This document shows, in pieces, positions 1 to 9,237 of a stretch of 64,000 nt of DNA. Position 1 is the first letter of the stretch. The number at the start of each line of letters is the position of its first letter. The notes beneath the pieces are model-generated. The model searched no databases, was not told the origin of the DNA, and worked only from the letters and a program-made list of their open reading frames with translations. A program made the translations under genes and the position numbers. This DNA comes from Anaerolineales bacterium (GTDB lineage: Bacteria; Chloroflexota; Anaerolineae; 4572-78; J111), in contig JACKAT010000002.1 of the NCBI GenBank assembly GCA_020634935.1, positions 124,001 through 188,000 on the forward strand, in the 5' to 3' direction.

Positions 1-117
1 AAAGTGAGGACCCGAAAAATATGGCACGAAGAATTGTTTTGGATTTTAACATCAATTGATCGTGCCAGCAAATAGCAAAAGGCATAGATGGCTGAAATCA
101 GCCACGAATGACCCGAA

Positions 118-267
118 GGTAGCTCTGCCCTAAACCGTGGTGAAGAAAAATTAGACAGAATTCACCCGATTTACCGAATTATGACCGATAAAATCGTGAT
201 AATCTTGTCAATTCTGTCGATTAGGGGGTCGATCTTCCCTCATCTCCCGTTTCCACGGTTTAATGGT
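118..267. repeat. Short inverted-repeat element, family A copy 1
   Basis: About 150 bp that recurs almost base for base at 41053-41202. The ends are inverted (AAACCGTGG near the left, CCACGGTTT near the right). The middle carries the AGACAGAATT / AATTCTGTC inverted arms. No reading frame is present. It looks like a non-autonomous, MITE-like element. The rest of 1-375 holds only a small hairpin (TGGCTGAAATCAGCCA near 89-104) and no gene that I can see. Confidence 0.7.
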
Positions 268-375
268 GGGCTACCCTTGTCAATCTTGTCTAATTTTCTG
301 GCCCAAAATACAAGAAACGGGTTGCGAAGATACGACCTCAAAAGATTTATTCAAGCATAACGTTAAGGCTCATGG

Positions 376-1485
376 TTAATGGCGGTTGGCCCGGTTTTTG
401 AAATAATGCCTCACCCAACCCCCAATATGGAGCGGATGAGACACGGCGCGCCCCCACCACACCGCCCAACCGGAGGGCAGCCCATAATAAAAGCGCAGCC
501 ACCATTCGCTGGGGAAAAAACTGTCGCGCAGGATGCCGCTGTAGCCTTTGTGTTGTTGAGCGGCCAAAGCATAGCGCGGCCAGCCTTGAAATTCTTGACC
601 CATCCCGCTGGGGGGCCGGCCAGGCTTGAGGTGCGCCGTCCTAAGCAATTCTTCGGACAGCGGCGTTAACCAGTGGCACAATCCCAGTACATTACGGATA
701 CGGGGATTGACTCGCGGCCAGTTAATCCCGGCGGCAAAGCGTTCAGCCAGGCTGATCAGGTCGGCCACCCAAATTAGGCGGAGCGAGTCTAGCAAAAGAT
801 TAATTCGGAGATGCTGGTAGATATGATCCAGCATGGCTTCGTAACCCAAGGTTTGGGCGGTTACGCCTTCGATCATTAGCGGCAGCGCCGACGAACACAG
901 CGCCTCTAACTCGGTGGCGGGTGTTCCGCTGCTGTAAAGGTTGTGATGAAGTTCTACCGTAACCGATAATCCTTTAACCCGGCGCACGGCAGCCGGTAAA
1001 TGCTTGGCGGGTAGAGCCTGGCCCGGCTGCGGAGCCTCAAAACCTAATTTAGCCAGTAAGGCCTGGGCTGGCCGCGCCTGGGCTGGGCTGACCAGCAAAT
1101 CAATATCGCGCATGGGGCGTAGGCCGGGATTAGGGTAGATCAGGTGGGCTAAAGCCGCGCCTTTTAGGATCAGAACGTCAATTTCGGCGGCTTGAAAAGC
1201 CGTCAGCATCTCGGCCAGGACCTGGCCGCGCACATGGTTAGCATGGCCATGTTGCATTGTGCGGGCCTGCCACTGCTCTTTGATGGCGCTGGGCAGGGGG
1301 ACATGGGCCGCTTGTAAATGAGTATAAAGCAGCGGAGTTAGCCCGTGGGCCTCGGCCTGGGTGGATAATTTATGCCAATCAGTCAATTCAGCCGCTTGGA
1401 GGCGTAGCTGTTGGTATTGGCTTGGCTGGCCTGGCGTTCTGGCGCAAAGCGCTAACAATGGGTACATCTTTTCCGGTTGGGCCAT
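376..1485 (-). CDS. Nucleotidyltransferase-fold family protein (NTP_transf_5-like)
   Basis: About 369 residues. The diagnostic part is KGAAL near residue 108 followed by RPMRDIDLLV near 123-132, the pattern of the uncharacterised nucleotidyltransferase family PF14907. The Asp pair in DIDLLV would bind metal. Proteins of this family often sit in peptide-maturation or polysaccharide loci; no such partner is adjacent here, so the substrate is unknown. The C-terminal third is rich in Trp and Arg and has no recognised domain. The reading frame can be extended to a TTG at 1494, but the ATG at 1485 is preferred; neither has a convincing Shine-Dalgarno site. The gene is oriented toward the family A repeat at the window edge. 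Confidence 0.75.
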   Translation of the reverse strand: MAQPEKMYPLLALCARTPGQPSQYQQLRLQAAELTDWHKLSTQAEAHGLTPLLYTHLQAAHVPLPSAIKEQWQARTMQHGHANHVRGQVLAEMLTAFQAAEIDVLILKGAALAHLIYPNPGLRPMRDIDLLVSPAQARPAQALLAKLGFEAPQPGQALPAKHLPAAVRRVKGLSVTVELHHNLYSSGTPATELEALCSSALPLMIEGVTAQTLGYEAMLDHIYQHLRINLLLDSLRLIWVADLISLAERFAAGINWPRVNPRIRNVLGLCHWLTPLSEELLRTAHLKPGRPPSGMGQEFQGWPRYALAAQQHKGYSGILRDSFFPSEWWLRFYYGLPSGWAVWWGRAVSHPLHIGGWVRHYFKNRANRH

Positions 1486-1759
1486 AGTGATCAAGAAATA
1501 GGGGTTAAATAAGCCGGACTGACGCAGTTCTACCGGTGACAGTCACTGGATCAGGCTTGATAATAAAGGTCTGGCACTTGTAGACCGAATTGTTTTTGCC
1601 GAAGCCTGGGTTGTGACCCAAACTTGAACGCAGAGCCGGCCAGTTTGAGGTTGAGTTGGCGTTAATGGCCCTTCCGGCGGTATGGCCCTCAACCTCAAAC
1701 TCAAACTCAAACGCCAACGCCCTATGGTTATGGGTTGAGCCGATTAGCTGTGATGATAT

Positions 1760-2506
1760 CTACCGTCCCCACAGATGAGTCGTTGCGGGCGGTTTTATAG
1801 CGCTATTTTGGCCGGCGCTGCGCCGGGTGACGACGATATAGCCCCAATTTTGCAGTTCTGGTGTGATCTTATAGTTGTAGCGGAAAGTTAACAAATGTGA
1901 GGCCGCGCCTTGCAGATGGCTGTACAATTCAGCGGCGATGGCGTTGGCCTGGGCCACGGCCGCCGCCCGTTGGTTTTGGCCGGCGTCGCGCCGGGCGAGT
2001 TTTTCGGCCATCGTGGTGCGCACCGCGATTACCTCGGTCAAATGGGGGCTGGTAAAGCGCTGGCCTGCCGGGCGGCTTAACTCTTTGGCTATATACGCGC
2101 CCGTCACGCTCAAATGCGCTTCCGGGGTTTGGGGTAAGATGATTTTGGCCGATGACTGCTTGACCTTGAAGCCCCAACCTTTGGCCTGTGCGGGCGCTTC
2201 GGGAAAGGCGGCGTCGAGGGTTTTGCGCATTATACGCACCAGTTGGCGCAAGCGTTGATAGGACTCTTTCATTTCTTCCGAGGCCACGGCCCGCTGTTCT
2301 TCACCTGCGCGGCGCTGCTGCTGGCAGAGGGCCGCTTGTTGCAGTAAATCGGCTATCCAGGCGGTAAAGGGGAGCTGCTCGGCCAGGGGGCGAGTTTGAT
2401 CGTAGGTAACAAAGGTCTGGCCGGTCCTAAAAATGTCGCTGCGTTTTTTCTGACTGGGCAAATGAACGTTGTAGATGCTTTCGGCGTCGTAACTGAGGTT
2501 CAACAT
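1760..2506 (-). CDS. Hypothetical protein, 248 residues
   Basis: Not recognised. The frame is open 12 codons further upstream, but the ATG at 2506 has an AGGAGAAA site 5-6 bases ahead and is chosen. The protein is soluble, has no signal peptide and is largely helical, with charged Gln/Arg/Glu-rich stretches. A central part predicted to be beta-rich (near KVKQSSAKIILPQ) precedes another helical region and a C-terminus ending in WGYIVVTRR. It follows the same strand as the nucleotidyltransferase downstream but is separated from it by 275 bases, so an operon is possible but not shown. Confidence 0.65.
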   Translation of the reverse strand: MLNLSYDAESIYNVHLPSQKKRSDIFRTGQTFVTYDQTRPLAEQLPFTAWIADLLQQAALCQQQRRAGEEQRAVASEEMKESYQRLRQLVRIMRKTLDAAFPEAPAQAKGWGFKVKQSSAKIILPQTPEAHLSVTGAYIAKELSRPAGQRFTSPHLTEVIAVRTTMAEKLARRDAGQNQRAAAVAQANAIAAELYSHLQGAASHLLTFRYNYKITPELQNWGYIVVTRRSAGQNSAIKPPATTHLWGR

Positions 2507-2679
2507 GGGGTTTCTCCTGATGAAATAAGAAGGTTGTAGCAAGAAGGGTGGATTTATTTTGTAAACTATACATCCAGTATAGCTAACTTTTCAAAGGGAG
2601 TCTATCCGGCTGAAATTTTTTAAAAGGCGGGGTTGTTTTTGAGATGATTGATAAATGAGAGGGCGGGTTAACGGATTTG

Positions 2680-3119
2680 GGGAGAATGACAAAGTAAACT
2701 TTGTCGCTCCGGTGGGTTTTGGGTAAGAGGGAGAGGTAGGCGCATCAAAGGTTAGGGTGATGGGAGAATGACAAAGTAAACTTTGTCGCTCCGGTGGGTT
2801 TTTGAGGGTGGCGTTTTTTTGGCCGCCAAAAAGGAGGTCTCACGCAAAAAGGTCGTTTTTTGGTCGCCAAAAAGGAGGTGCAGCCGTTGGAGGTGGCTTT
2901 TTTGCCGCCAAAAAGGAGGTCTCACGCAAAAAGGTCGTTTTTTGGCCGCCAAAAAGGGGGTGCAGCCGTTGGAGGTGGCTTTTTGGCCGCCAAAAAGGAG
3001 GTCTCACGCAAAAAGGTCGTTTTTTGGCCGCCAAAAAGGGGGTGCAACCGTTGGAGGTGGCTTTTTGGCCGCCAAAAAGGGCGTTGGCGGGCATAGGAGG
3101 TGCTTTTAGGGAAAAAAAG
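2680..3119. repeat. Tandem array with 41-bp units (82-bp higher-order period)
   Basis: Six clean 41-bp units run from 2833 to 3078. They alternate between two types, one with GGAGGTCTCACGC and one with GTGCAGCCGTTGG, giving an 82-bp period. Degenerate 41-bp units flank them (2792-2832 and 3079-3119). A GACAAAGTAAACTTTGTC block at about 2686 recurs 82 bp later at about 2768, so the period extends leftward. Most units end in the dyad TTTTTGGC-C-GCCAAAAA. The DNA is open in several frames on both strands, but these frames shift with every 41-bp step and no Shine-Dalgarno site precedes them, so I do not call a gene. The rest of 2507-3390 is intergenic without visible genes. Confidence 0.9.
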
Positions 3120-3390
3120 GGACATTTTCCAACTTGACGTGGGGCTGCTCCGGCCGGATTTAGCCATCTGGCCGACAGAACGGGGATTTGGCCATCCCCT
3201 CTGAACTTCCCAGGCTATGAGGAGAAATAGTCGAACGCTTGAAATCACGCGCTTGCGGGCCGGCGAGGATGGCCATTATTACCCATTTCTTTGCCGGCGT
3301 GTAACCGTTGTAAAAACCGGCGGTAGTAATTCGTAAGAATTAATTTATTAGGCGGCTTCCTATATTTGATCCGTATCGGGAAGACATCAT

Positions 3391-4365
3391 TCAATGCGTA
3401 TGTAAGATGATCGGCAGCCAGGTCTTACAAATATTTACCGACTTAATATAGTCAATTTGGGCTTGCTGGAACAGCGGCAGGCTATCATACGGATTAGGCA
3501 AGGTGTCATCCGTCAGATACACATAACTAATATGGCGTGCTATGGTTAGGTCAATGTTTGATTTCATTGTATCCGTATCTGGCACAGTATGTACAATGGC
3601 TGCGAATCGCTCAGAAGGATACACAGCAACATAGGGTGATACGGTGTAGGTAAGCCAATGACTTGAATACCCTTCAAAGATCACCCCCGTATCACAACTG
3701 CTGTGGCTGAAGTAACATTCGTCAGGCGTAAGGCCAGGATTGATAAAAACTTTATCTAAATTGGGCGACGATTTAACATCATCACACAGTTGTTCGTAGT
3801 AATCACATTTATCAGCCGTGCTTGCGACTTCATCTAAAAATATGCCATCGATGTCGAAGCACTGATCATACAAGTCAATTTCATTGGTAATAATCTTAGT
3901 CGCCCGTGATCCATAACTAGTATAGACATAGCCCAGGATTGTGACCTGGCCGCGATGGAGATCATTAATACCATGCTGGTAGTCGCTATTCGGCGGGCAA
4001 CTGCCCGGCCCATTATTAGGATTGATGATGACCGTAACCGAGATTTGGTCAGTAGCTGTGGCAATGTCATCCCAGATGTAGTTAGATGGATCGTACCAGT
4101 TGGGGTAACTGTACAATGGAATTAGCAGCTGAGTCTTTTTACAACCGGACGTGGTTGTGGCATAGGCTGAAGTCGTTTTTGTTTGGTCATTGGTTAGCCC
4201 ATTGGGTTGCTGAAAGGAATCGAGGGGGTACGACGGCCCCGGGGGCATCAATGGTTGTTCGGGGGTCGTTGTTTGGGCAAGACCAGCCAATGAGGCTACA
4301 AAAAAAACACCGGATAAAACAGCTACGATCATCGTACTGGCTGATCTTCGACTTATAGGTGTCAT
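3391..4365 (-). CDS. Secreted spherulin-4-like glycosidase-fold protein
   Basis: 324 residues. An N-terminal hydrophobic stretch (about residues 12-30, ending near GLAQ) is a likely signal peptide, followed by a Thr/Pro-rich linker. The body matches the spherulation-specific family 4 pattern: LLIPLYSYPNW near the start of the barrel, VTVIINPNNGPG, GYVYTSYGSR, and the acidic strand end GIFLDEVAS. Proteins of this family have a TIM-barrel fold related to glycoside hydrolases; in bacteria the substrate is mostly unproven, and some relatives act on galactosaminoglycans. Several Cys residues (near KCDYYEQLC and DECYFSHSSCD) may form disulphides in the exported protein. No strong ribosome binding site precedes the ATG. 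Confidence 0.8.
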   Translation of the reverse strand: MTPISRRSASTMIVAVLSGVFFVASLAGLAQTTTPEQPLMPPGPSYPLDSFQQPNGLTNDQTKTTSAYATTTSGCKKTQLLIPLYSYPNWYDPSNYIWDDIATATDQISVTVIINPNNGPGSCPPNSDYQHGINDLHRGQVTILGYVYTSYGSRATKIITNEIDLYDQCFDIDGIFLDEVASTADKCDYYEQLCDDVKSSPNLDKVFINPGLTPDECYFSHSSCDTGVIFEGYSSHWLTYTVSPYVAVYPSERFAAIVHTVPDTDTMKSNIDLTIARHISYVYLTDDTLPNPYDSLPLFQQAQIDYIKSVNICKTWLPIILHTH

Positions 4366-4512
4366 AGGTCTATTATGCCGTAACTTCGCCCGCGCCGCCC
4401 AACAATGGCGCTCGGCGGAGCGGAATAAGCGGATTAATTTCTCCGGTTCCTGTCAGGGCTGCTCGTGCGCCCGCTGATGCCAATGTCGGCAGCGACCTGT
4501 TCAGCCGGAGAC

Positions 4513-4992
4513 TTACGTCCAGTCTTTGTCTTTCTTTAGCCGCAGCTCTTCGATCATGTACGCGTGAAACATCTCGTGCAGTAGCAGATCCCTAAACATG
4601 ATGAATACGGAGTAGTGGCTGTACGCTTCGTGCCTTGCCGTCCGTTGCCAATCCTCGTCCGGCAGCGCCTTTAAGCGCTCTACCAGCCGCGCCCGCTCTC
4701 TCACGTAGCGATCAAGGGCTTGGTCCAAGTCCGTGTTGAGTAATGACCCCGCTTCCTCGTCCGCCGAGGGCAGCATAGACTTTATGTAGGGGGCCGGCTC
4801 AGACAGGATCAACTCTAGCCGTAAAAGGTAGGCCGGGTCTGCGGTCGATATATGACAAGCATGTTCGTGAGCGGACCACTGAGTAGGGCTGGGGCGGCGC
4901 TTTAGATAGGGCGGCGGCATCTCGTGAATGAGGCCGGTGATCATACGAGGGGCGGATTGTAAAGTCGCTATCAAAGTCTGCACATCATTCAT
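4513..4992 (-). CDS. DinB family protein
   Basis: 159 residues. Four-helix DinB-type protein: an N-terminal helix, WSAHEHACHIST near residue 40 carrying the first His ligand, and a C-terminal helix with LLLHEMFHAYMIEEL. The conserved His residues fit the metal site of the DinB/YfiT metalloenzyme superfamily. Some members are thiol-dependent transferases, but no substrate can be named here. The frame opens at a TTG four codons upstream; the ATG at 4992 is chosen because GGAG lies six bases ahead of it. It stands alone between intergenic stretches. Confidence 0.8.
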   Translation of the reverse strand: MNDVQTLIATLQSAPRMITGLIHEMPPPYLKRRPSPTQWSAHEHACHISTADPAYLLRLELILSEPAPYIKSMLPSADEEAGSLLNTDLDQALDRYVRERARLVERLKALPDEDWQRTARHEAYSHYSVFIMFRDLLLHEMFHAYMIEELRLKKDKDWT

Positions 4993-5341
4993 AGCATTCT
5001 CCAAGATTAGTTACACCGGTAAGCGGCCTAATTATGAGTATCTGGAAAAGAAATTGGATAACTTTACGCCAGCATTTTCATTGATATGGGATTACGCTGA
5101 TGACGTAACTTTTTCAGCAGAATTCTAAATCTATTATCACACAAACCTTAAGCTTTTTCAATAATAATACTACAACATACAGGGGCAAAACGTTACTGCG
5201 GTCGGGGAGTAGAGAGTAGAAGGAGGAAGTCTTGTAACCGGCGGGTGACAGCGTGCGGAGATGGGCGGCGATCAATTTCTCCGGCTGAACGGGCGGGTGA
5301 CAGAGGATGGACAAAGCCAGCTTTGTTGCTCCTATTTATCC
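4993..5341. other. Intergenic region with one dispersed short repeat
   Basis: No supported gene in about 350 bp. At about 5309-5333 there is a copy of the dispersed GACAAAGC-type short inverted repeat (GACAAAGCCAGCTTTGTTGC), related to copies near 2690, 2770, 27020-27095 and 33890-33950. Confidence 0.5.
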
Positions 5342-6607
5342 TTAACGCGGCCTGATTTGATAAATTTTCCCGGCGCTGAAATCGCTGACTAACAAACTGC
5401 GGTCGGGTAGGACCAGGAGATGCTGCGGCGTTAGGAGACCTTTGAGAAAAACCTCATATGTCCCGGTGGCGTTGTCGCCGGTTGCCGTAACGGCGATACG
5501 CGCGACGACGCGTTCGCTGGGGCCCCACAACGCGACGAACAACACGTCATCGGCCCACGGCGAAGCGACGACGCTGGTGGGCGTGCTGCGAGGGGGGAAG
5601 ATTACCACCGGGGCGCGGGTCGCCCGGCACAGGGCCTCGGTTCCGCCGAAATTCAGGGCCGGTTCTTGCCGGCCAAAACAGGCCGGCCAGCCAAAATCGG
5701 CTCCGTCGATGACCCAATTTAATTCGTCTGGCGGCGCGGCCCCATTGACTAAATCATCGCCGATATCCGTGGTCCACAATCGTCCCGCTGCGTCAAACGT
5801 ATGGGCGTAGGCCCCTTTGAGGCCGGTGGCTAATGGCTGCGGGTTTTGGGGCGCGTTTGGGTCCAACGCCCACAGCGTGGCGGAGCCGGTCGAGGCGCGG
5901 TTGCCGCTGCGCCGCCCGCTGGTTTCAAATAGCAGCCGCCCGTCGGGGCTAACGGTGAGCGTGCCGTTTGAGCGGCCGTTGAAGGGCAGGTCCGCCAGCA
6001 CTGTCTCGAGCGGGCCGATTGCGCCGGTGTCGAGCAGCGAAGCCCGCAAAAGATTTCGCCCGGCCGCGATCCAGACCGCCTGTCCTATAATTGCCAGGCC
6101 GGTGGGTTTGAAAAGATCGGCTAACAGCCGTTGGCGCTCGCCGGTGGCTAAGTCAATGGCTAAAAGCTGGCCGGTTCCGTCATTTTCACGGCCGTTGAGC
6201 TGAGCCAGCCATAATCGCCCGTCCGGTCCCCGGATCATCTGGGTGGGCCCGCGCAAATCGCTGACGATTAGTTCGATGGTGTAATCGGGCGGCAGGCTCA
6301 AGCCATCGGGGACGGAGGGAACGGTAGCCGCTGCTGGTTCGACGGTGGCGGTTAACGGCGGCTCGGTTGTTACCGCCGTGGTCGAAGTCAAGGTTGTCGG
6401 TGCAGATGTCGGGTTTGATAATGTCGTCGAGGTCAAGATCGCCGATGTCGGCGTTGAGGGTAGCGGCGAGGGTGTTGTGACCGTTTCCGTTGTCCCACAC
6501 CCCGCCAGCAGTAAGACGATGAGGATTATGCCGGCGTAAACTGCCTTAAAGGTTTCGATAGGGCGCACTAGGTTCCTGCCGTGAATTTCTTTCAGAATAT
6601 CGTACAT
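5342..6607 (-). CDS. Sorbosone/glucose dehydrogenase-like beta-propeller lipoprotein
   Basis: 421 residues. A hydrophobic N-terminus ends in the lipobox LLLAGC, so the mature protein is probably membrane-anchored and exposed outside. A Thr/Ser/Pro-rich linker of about 65 residues follows. The C-terminal 320 residues form a propeller of the PQQ-dependent sugar dehydrogenase/sorbosone dehydrogenase type: GPTQMIRGPDGRLWLAQ, NGTLTVSPDGRLLFETSG, and the closing LLVLPDRSLLVSDFSAGKIY. The family oxidises sugars with PQQ, but cofactor residues cannot be confirmed by eye and some relatives are non-catalytic. A GTG at 6565 with AGGAA four bases ahead is a plausible alternative start and would give a more typical signal peptide. 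Confidence 0.8.
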   Translation of the reverse strand: MYDILKEIHGRNLVRPIETFKAVYAGIILIVLLLAGCGTTETVTTPSPLPSTPTSAILTSTTLSNPTSAPTTLTSTTAVTTEPPLTATVEPAAATVPSVPDGLSLPPDYTIELIVSDLRGPTQMIRGPDGRLWLAQLNGRENDGTGQLLAIDLATGERQRLLADLFKPTGLAIIGQAVWIAAGRNLLRASLLDTGAIGPLETVLADLPFNGRSNGTLTVSPDGRLLFETSGRRSGNRASTGSATLWALDPNAPQNPQPLATGLKGAYAHTFDAAGRLWTTDIGDDLVNGAAPPDELNWVIDGADFGWPACFGRQEPALNFGGTEALCRATRAPVVIFPPRSTPTSVVASPWADDVLFVALWGPSERVVARIAVTATGDNATGTYEVFLKGLLTPQHLLVLPDRSLLVSDFSAGKIYQIRPR

Positions 6608-7062
6608 GGATTGCTGGGGCCTTGCTCTGTTCCTTGTGAGCCATTATTTGTTCGTTGGGAGGGATAGCTAACCTCATCATTTTACTGCAATATCGATTTT
6701 TTGTCAGGGCGAGCTGCGACGGACCTGAGTACCTATTGCCGACCCTATCAAAATCGACTATACTTAAAGTCATATTGATTGCTTTCAGCCGGCCCGGCTC
6801 AACCCGATGCCCCGGTTGAGGTCATAACCAACGTACCCGGAAGACGACGCTGCGGATGAGCCCCCGAGTAGGTGTAGGAGAAAGGGGGCTTTAAGTCCGG
6901 TTGTGGAGGGTGCTTTCCACACAAATAAGTTTGACCAAACCATCGACCTTTTCATTAACCCTGCTAAATTTAATCGCAAGAGCGAGCCGCCAGTATTATT
7001 GGCGTTAGGAACAAGTTAGCCAATTGTTCTACGGACTACGTAAGCCCTGGAGATAATTTCTT
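6608..7062. other. Divergent intergenic region
   Basis: About 455 bp between the leftward dehydrogenase-like gene and the rightward WD40 gene. Short open frames exist but lack ribosome binding sites and recognisable sequence. It presumably holds both promoters; I could not assign convincing -35/-10 pairs. Confidence 0.4.
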
Positions 7063-8136
7063 ATGCGACGAAACCAGAAATCGGTGATTTATTGGGCGAT
7101 AGGCGGCGGCTTAGGGCTGTTGGCTCTGCTGCTGTGGCTTCGCCCGACCCTTTTGGCCCCAACCGGACCAAAGAACGCCGCTCCATCAACCCTGGAGCCG
7201 GCGGCTACCGTGCCAATAGAGGGGTTGGTTGTTTCTCTAGCTTTCAGCCCCGACAGCCACACGCTGGCCGTAGCGGCGGGCAATCCTAACGCCAAAGGCT
7301 CGCTAACCCTGTGGCATTTACCGGAAATGCAGCTCAGCCAGACCCTGGCGGCGGAGTATAATAAGACCGTCTGGAGCGTGGCTTTTAGTCCCGATGGCCA
7401 AACTTTGGCCACAGGCAGTCAAACCAATCAGATCCAACTGTGGCGCGTGGCGGATGGAGAACGGCTTGCCTCCTGGTCGCAGCCAACCAATCCGACCGAT
7501 CCTAAGAGCGTGGCCAAAGGCGTTCGGGCCGTCGCGTTCAGTCCCGATGGGCAGTACTTGGCCTCAGCCGGGGTCGATACGGTCTGGTTATGGGACGTGG
7601 CGGATGGTCATTTGCTGTTCAGCATGCCCAATCGTGAGCCGGAGGTGGCGTTTAGTCCCGATGGTCAGATGTTGGCCACTCGCAGTCAAGACGGCCAAAT
7701 TGACCTGTGGTCGGTGGCCGAGCGGCAGGTGGTGACGACGATAGCCGATCCCGACCCGGGCCTGTGTCCCCTGGCCTTTAGCCCCGACGGCCAGCTTATC
7801 GCCTCGTGTCAACGCAGGGGCGGTATTAACCTGCTCCATCTCCCTGACGGTGAGATAACTGTTTCATTGGAGGGACATTCGGGCGGGACCTCCAGCGTGG
7901 CCTTTAAACCGGACGGTACGATTTTGGCTTCCGGCGGCGTGGATGATCAAACGGGCAGCGGCGAGGTGGTACAACCGGTTTCAGCGCCCCGGCTGTGGCG
8001 ACCGGATACGGGGGAGTCCGTGCAGCGCTTCAAGAGTTCCATCGGGTTCATCCGCGCGCTGGCGTTCAGCCCGGACGGGCAGTGGCTGGCCTCCGGCGGT
8101 ACGGACGCGAATGTTTATCTGTGGGCAATGAAGTAA
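7063..8136 (+). CDS. Membrane-anchored WD40 repeat protein
   Basis: 357 residues. One transmembrane segment (about residues 13-27, GLGLLALLLWLR) is followed by six or seven WD40-type blades marked by repeated FSPDG motifs (AFSPDSHTLAV, AFSPDGQTLATGS, AFSPDGQYLASAG, AFSPDGQLIAS, AFSPDGQWLASGG) and WRV/LWD blade ends. A propeller outside the membrane most likely binds a protein partner; no partner is adjacent. A GGAG site precedes the ATG. The 42-bp tandem array begins 36 bases after the stop codon. Confidence 0.85.
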   Translation: MRRNQKSVIYWAIGGGLGLLALLLWLRPTLLAPTGPKNAAPSTLEPAATVPIEGLVVSLAFSPDSHTLAVAAGNPNAKGSLTLWHLPEMQLSQTLAAEYNKTVWSVAFSPDGQTLATGSQTNQIQLWRVADGERLASWSQPTNPTDPKSVAKGVRAVAFSPDGQYLASAGVDTVWLWDVADGHLLFSMPNREPEVAFSPDGQMLATRSQDGQIDLWSVAERQVVTTIADPDPGLCPLAFSPDGQLIASCQRRGGINLLHLPDGEITVSLEGHSGGTSSVAFKPDGTILASGGVDDQTGSGEVVQPVSAPRLWRPDTGESVQRFKSSIGFIRALAFSPDGQWLASGGTDANVYLWAMK

Positions 8137-8172
8137 TCGCAGGATGCGAAGGGTACTCAGGAGGTCTACGGC

Positions 8173-8508
8173 GACTGATCGACGTATCGATCAATCGATT
8201 CTGAGTTTGGAATCGACTGATCGACGTATCGATCAATCGATTCTGAGTTTGGAATCGACTGATCGACGTATCGATCAATCGATTCTGAGTTTGGAATCGA
8301 CTGATCGACGTATCGATCAATCGATTCTGAGTTTGGAATCGACTGATCGACGTATCGATCAATCGATTCTGAGTTTGGAATCGACTGATCGACGTATCGA
8401 TCAGTCGATTCTGAGTTTGGAATCGACTGATCGACGTATCGATCAATCGATTCTGAGTTTGGAATCGACCAATCGACGTATCGGTCAGTCGATTCTGAGT
8501 TTGGAATC
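8173..8508. repeat. Tandem array, eight 42-bp units
   Basis: Eight copies of a 42-bp unit beginning GACTGATCGACGTATCGATC and ending TCTGAGTTTGGAATC. Copies 1-5 are identical by eye; copy 6 has one change and copy 8 several. Each unit carries the dyad TGATCGA-CGTA-TCGATCA. Because 42 is a multiple of three, both strands stay open in one frame (14-residue repeats), but no start signal supports translation. The array fills the space between the WD40 gene and rpiB and stops two bases after the rpiB stop codon. Confidence 0.95.
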
Positions 8509-8510
8509 GA

Positions 8511-8951
8511 CTATTTGTGGCGGGCTTCGATGTCTTTCAAATGGCCGATGGTGGCGATCTCATCGGGGCGGACGGTTTCCGAAAACCAGGCCTCAAGAAT
8601 TTCCTGGGCCACTTCCGGCGAGGTGGCGCGCAGGCTCATGACCAGCACATTGGCGTCGTTCCACCAGCGCGCACCTTGGGCGGTTTGGGCGTCGCCGCAC
8701 AGGGCGGCCCGGATGCCGGGGACTTTGTTGGCGGCGATTGAGGCGCCGGTGCCGGTGTAACAAAACAGCACGCCTTCGTCAGACGCGCCCGTGGCCACGG
8801 CATCGGCCAGCTTTTCGGAGGCCAGCGTCCAGGGCAGATTATCATCGGCCAGCGGGCCGTACAGGGCAACCTCGTGGCCGTGTTGGGCTAAATAGTCAAC
8901 GACAAAGTCGGTTAGATGGGTTTTTTCATCGCTGGCAACGGCTATTTTCAT
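8511..8951 (-). CDS. rpiB: Sugar-phosphate isomerase RpiB/LacAB family
   Basis: 146 residues, the normal family length. It starts MKIAVASDEKTH and contains the signature GVLFCYTGTGASIAANK with the catalytic-type Cys retained; the usual CGTG is CYTG here. RAALCGDAQTAQGARWWNDANVLV, which carries the sugar-phosphate binding region, follows. Members interconvert ribose 5-phosphate and ribulose 5-phosphate or related sugar phosphates in the cytoplasm; the exact sugar is not determinable. The departures from the RpiB consensus (Glu-Lys-Thr-His near the start, CYTG) suggest it may prefer another sugar phosphate. Confidence 0.9.
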   Translation of the reverse strand: MKIAVASDEKTHLTDFVVDYLAQHGHEVALYGPLADDNLPWTLASEKLADAVATGASDEGVLFCYTGTGASIAANKVPGIRAALCGDAQTAQGARWWNDANVLVMSLRATSPEVAQEILEAWFSETVRPDEIATIGHLKDIEARHK

Positions 8952-9005
8952 CGGTCAATCCTCCTGGTTAATTATCTGGCTTGAGCCGTCATTTTACGCG
9001 ACTTC

Positions 9006-9237
9006 AGGACTAAGGCAAAAACCGGGTGACCGTCACTTTCAGCCTTTGAGTCGTTGACATGGGGTCGATTTAGGAATAATTGTTAAATAACTTCCCCAAT
9101 GCCACTGATAAGGAGATTAGAGATGGGGAGATAAGGCGATTGAAGCGACTAAAATCTTCCTGTCGCCTTGTCTCCAATCTCCCACCGAAATCCCTGACTT
9201 ATTCTTGGGCAGTTATTTAGGAATTGCGTCAGTCCTG
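9006..9237. repeat. Degenerate inverted-repeat element (family C-like)
   Basis: The left end (AGGACTAAGGC, then GGTGACCGTCACTTTC) and right end (GCGTCAGTCCT) resemble the AGGACTTACGC ends and GTGACAGTCACTT shoulder of the element at 34681. The interior differs and includes a CCAATCTCC-type low-complexity stretch. Tentative. Confidence 0.35.

Noticed and set aside
1505..1717. Leftward 70-residue frame
   Set aside because: Composed of simple Phe/Glu repeats from CTCAAA-type DNA and overlaps a GTGACAGTCAC repeat fragment; no ribosome binding site.
2752..3248. Several long open frames on both strands over the 41-bp array
   Set aside because: They exist only because the repeat unit lacks stop codons. 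Frames shift each unit, and no ribosome binding site or homology supports them.
6546..6773. Leftward 75-residue frame
   Set aside because: Overlaps the start of the dehydrogenase-like gene and lacks any recognisable motif.
8066..8641. Open frames on both strands over the 42-bp array (14-residue repeats)
   Set aside because: One runs into rpiB antisense and the other into the WD40 gene antisense; neither has a start signal.
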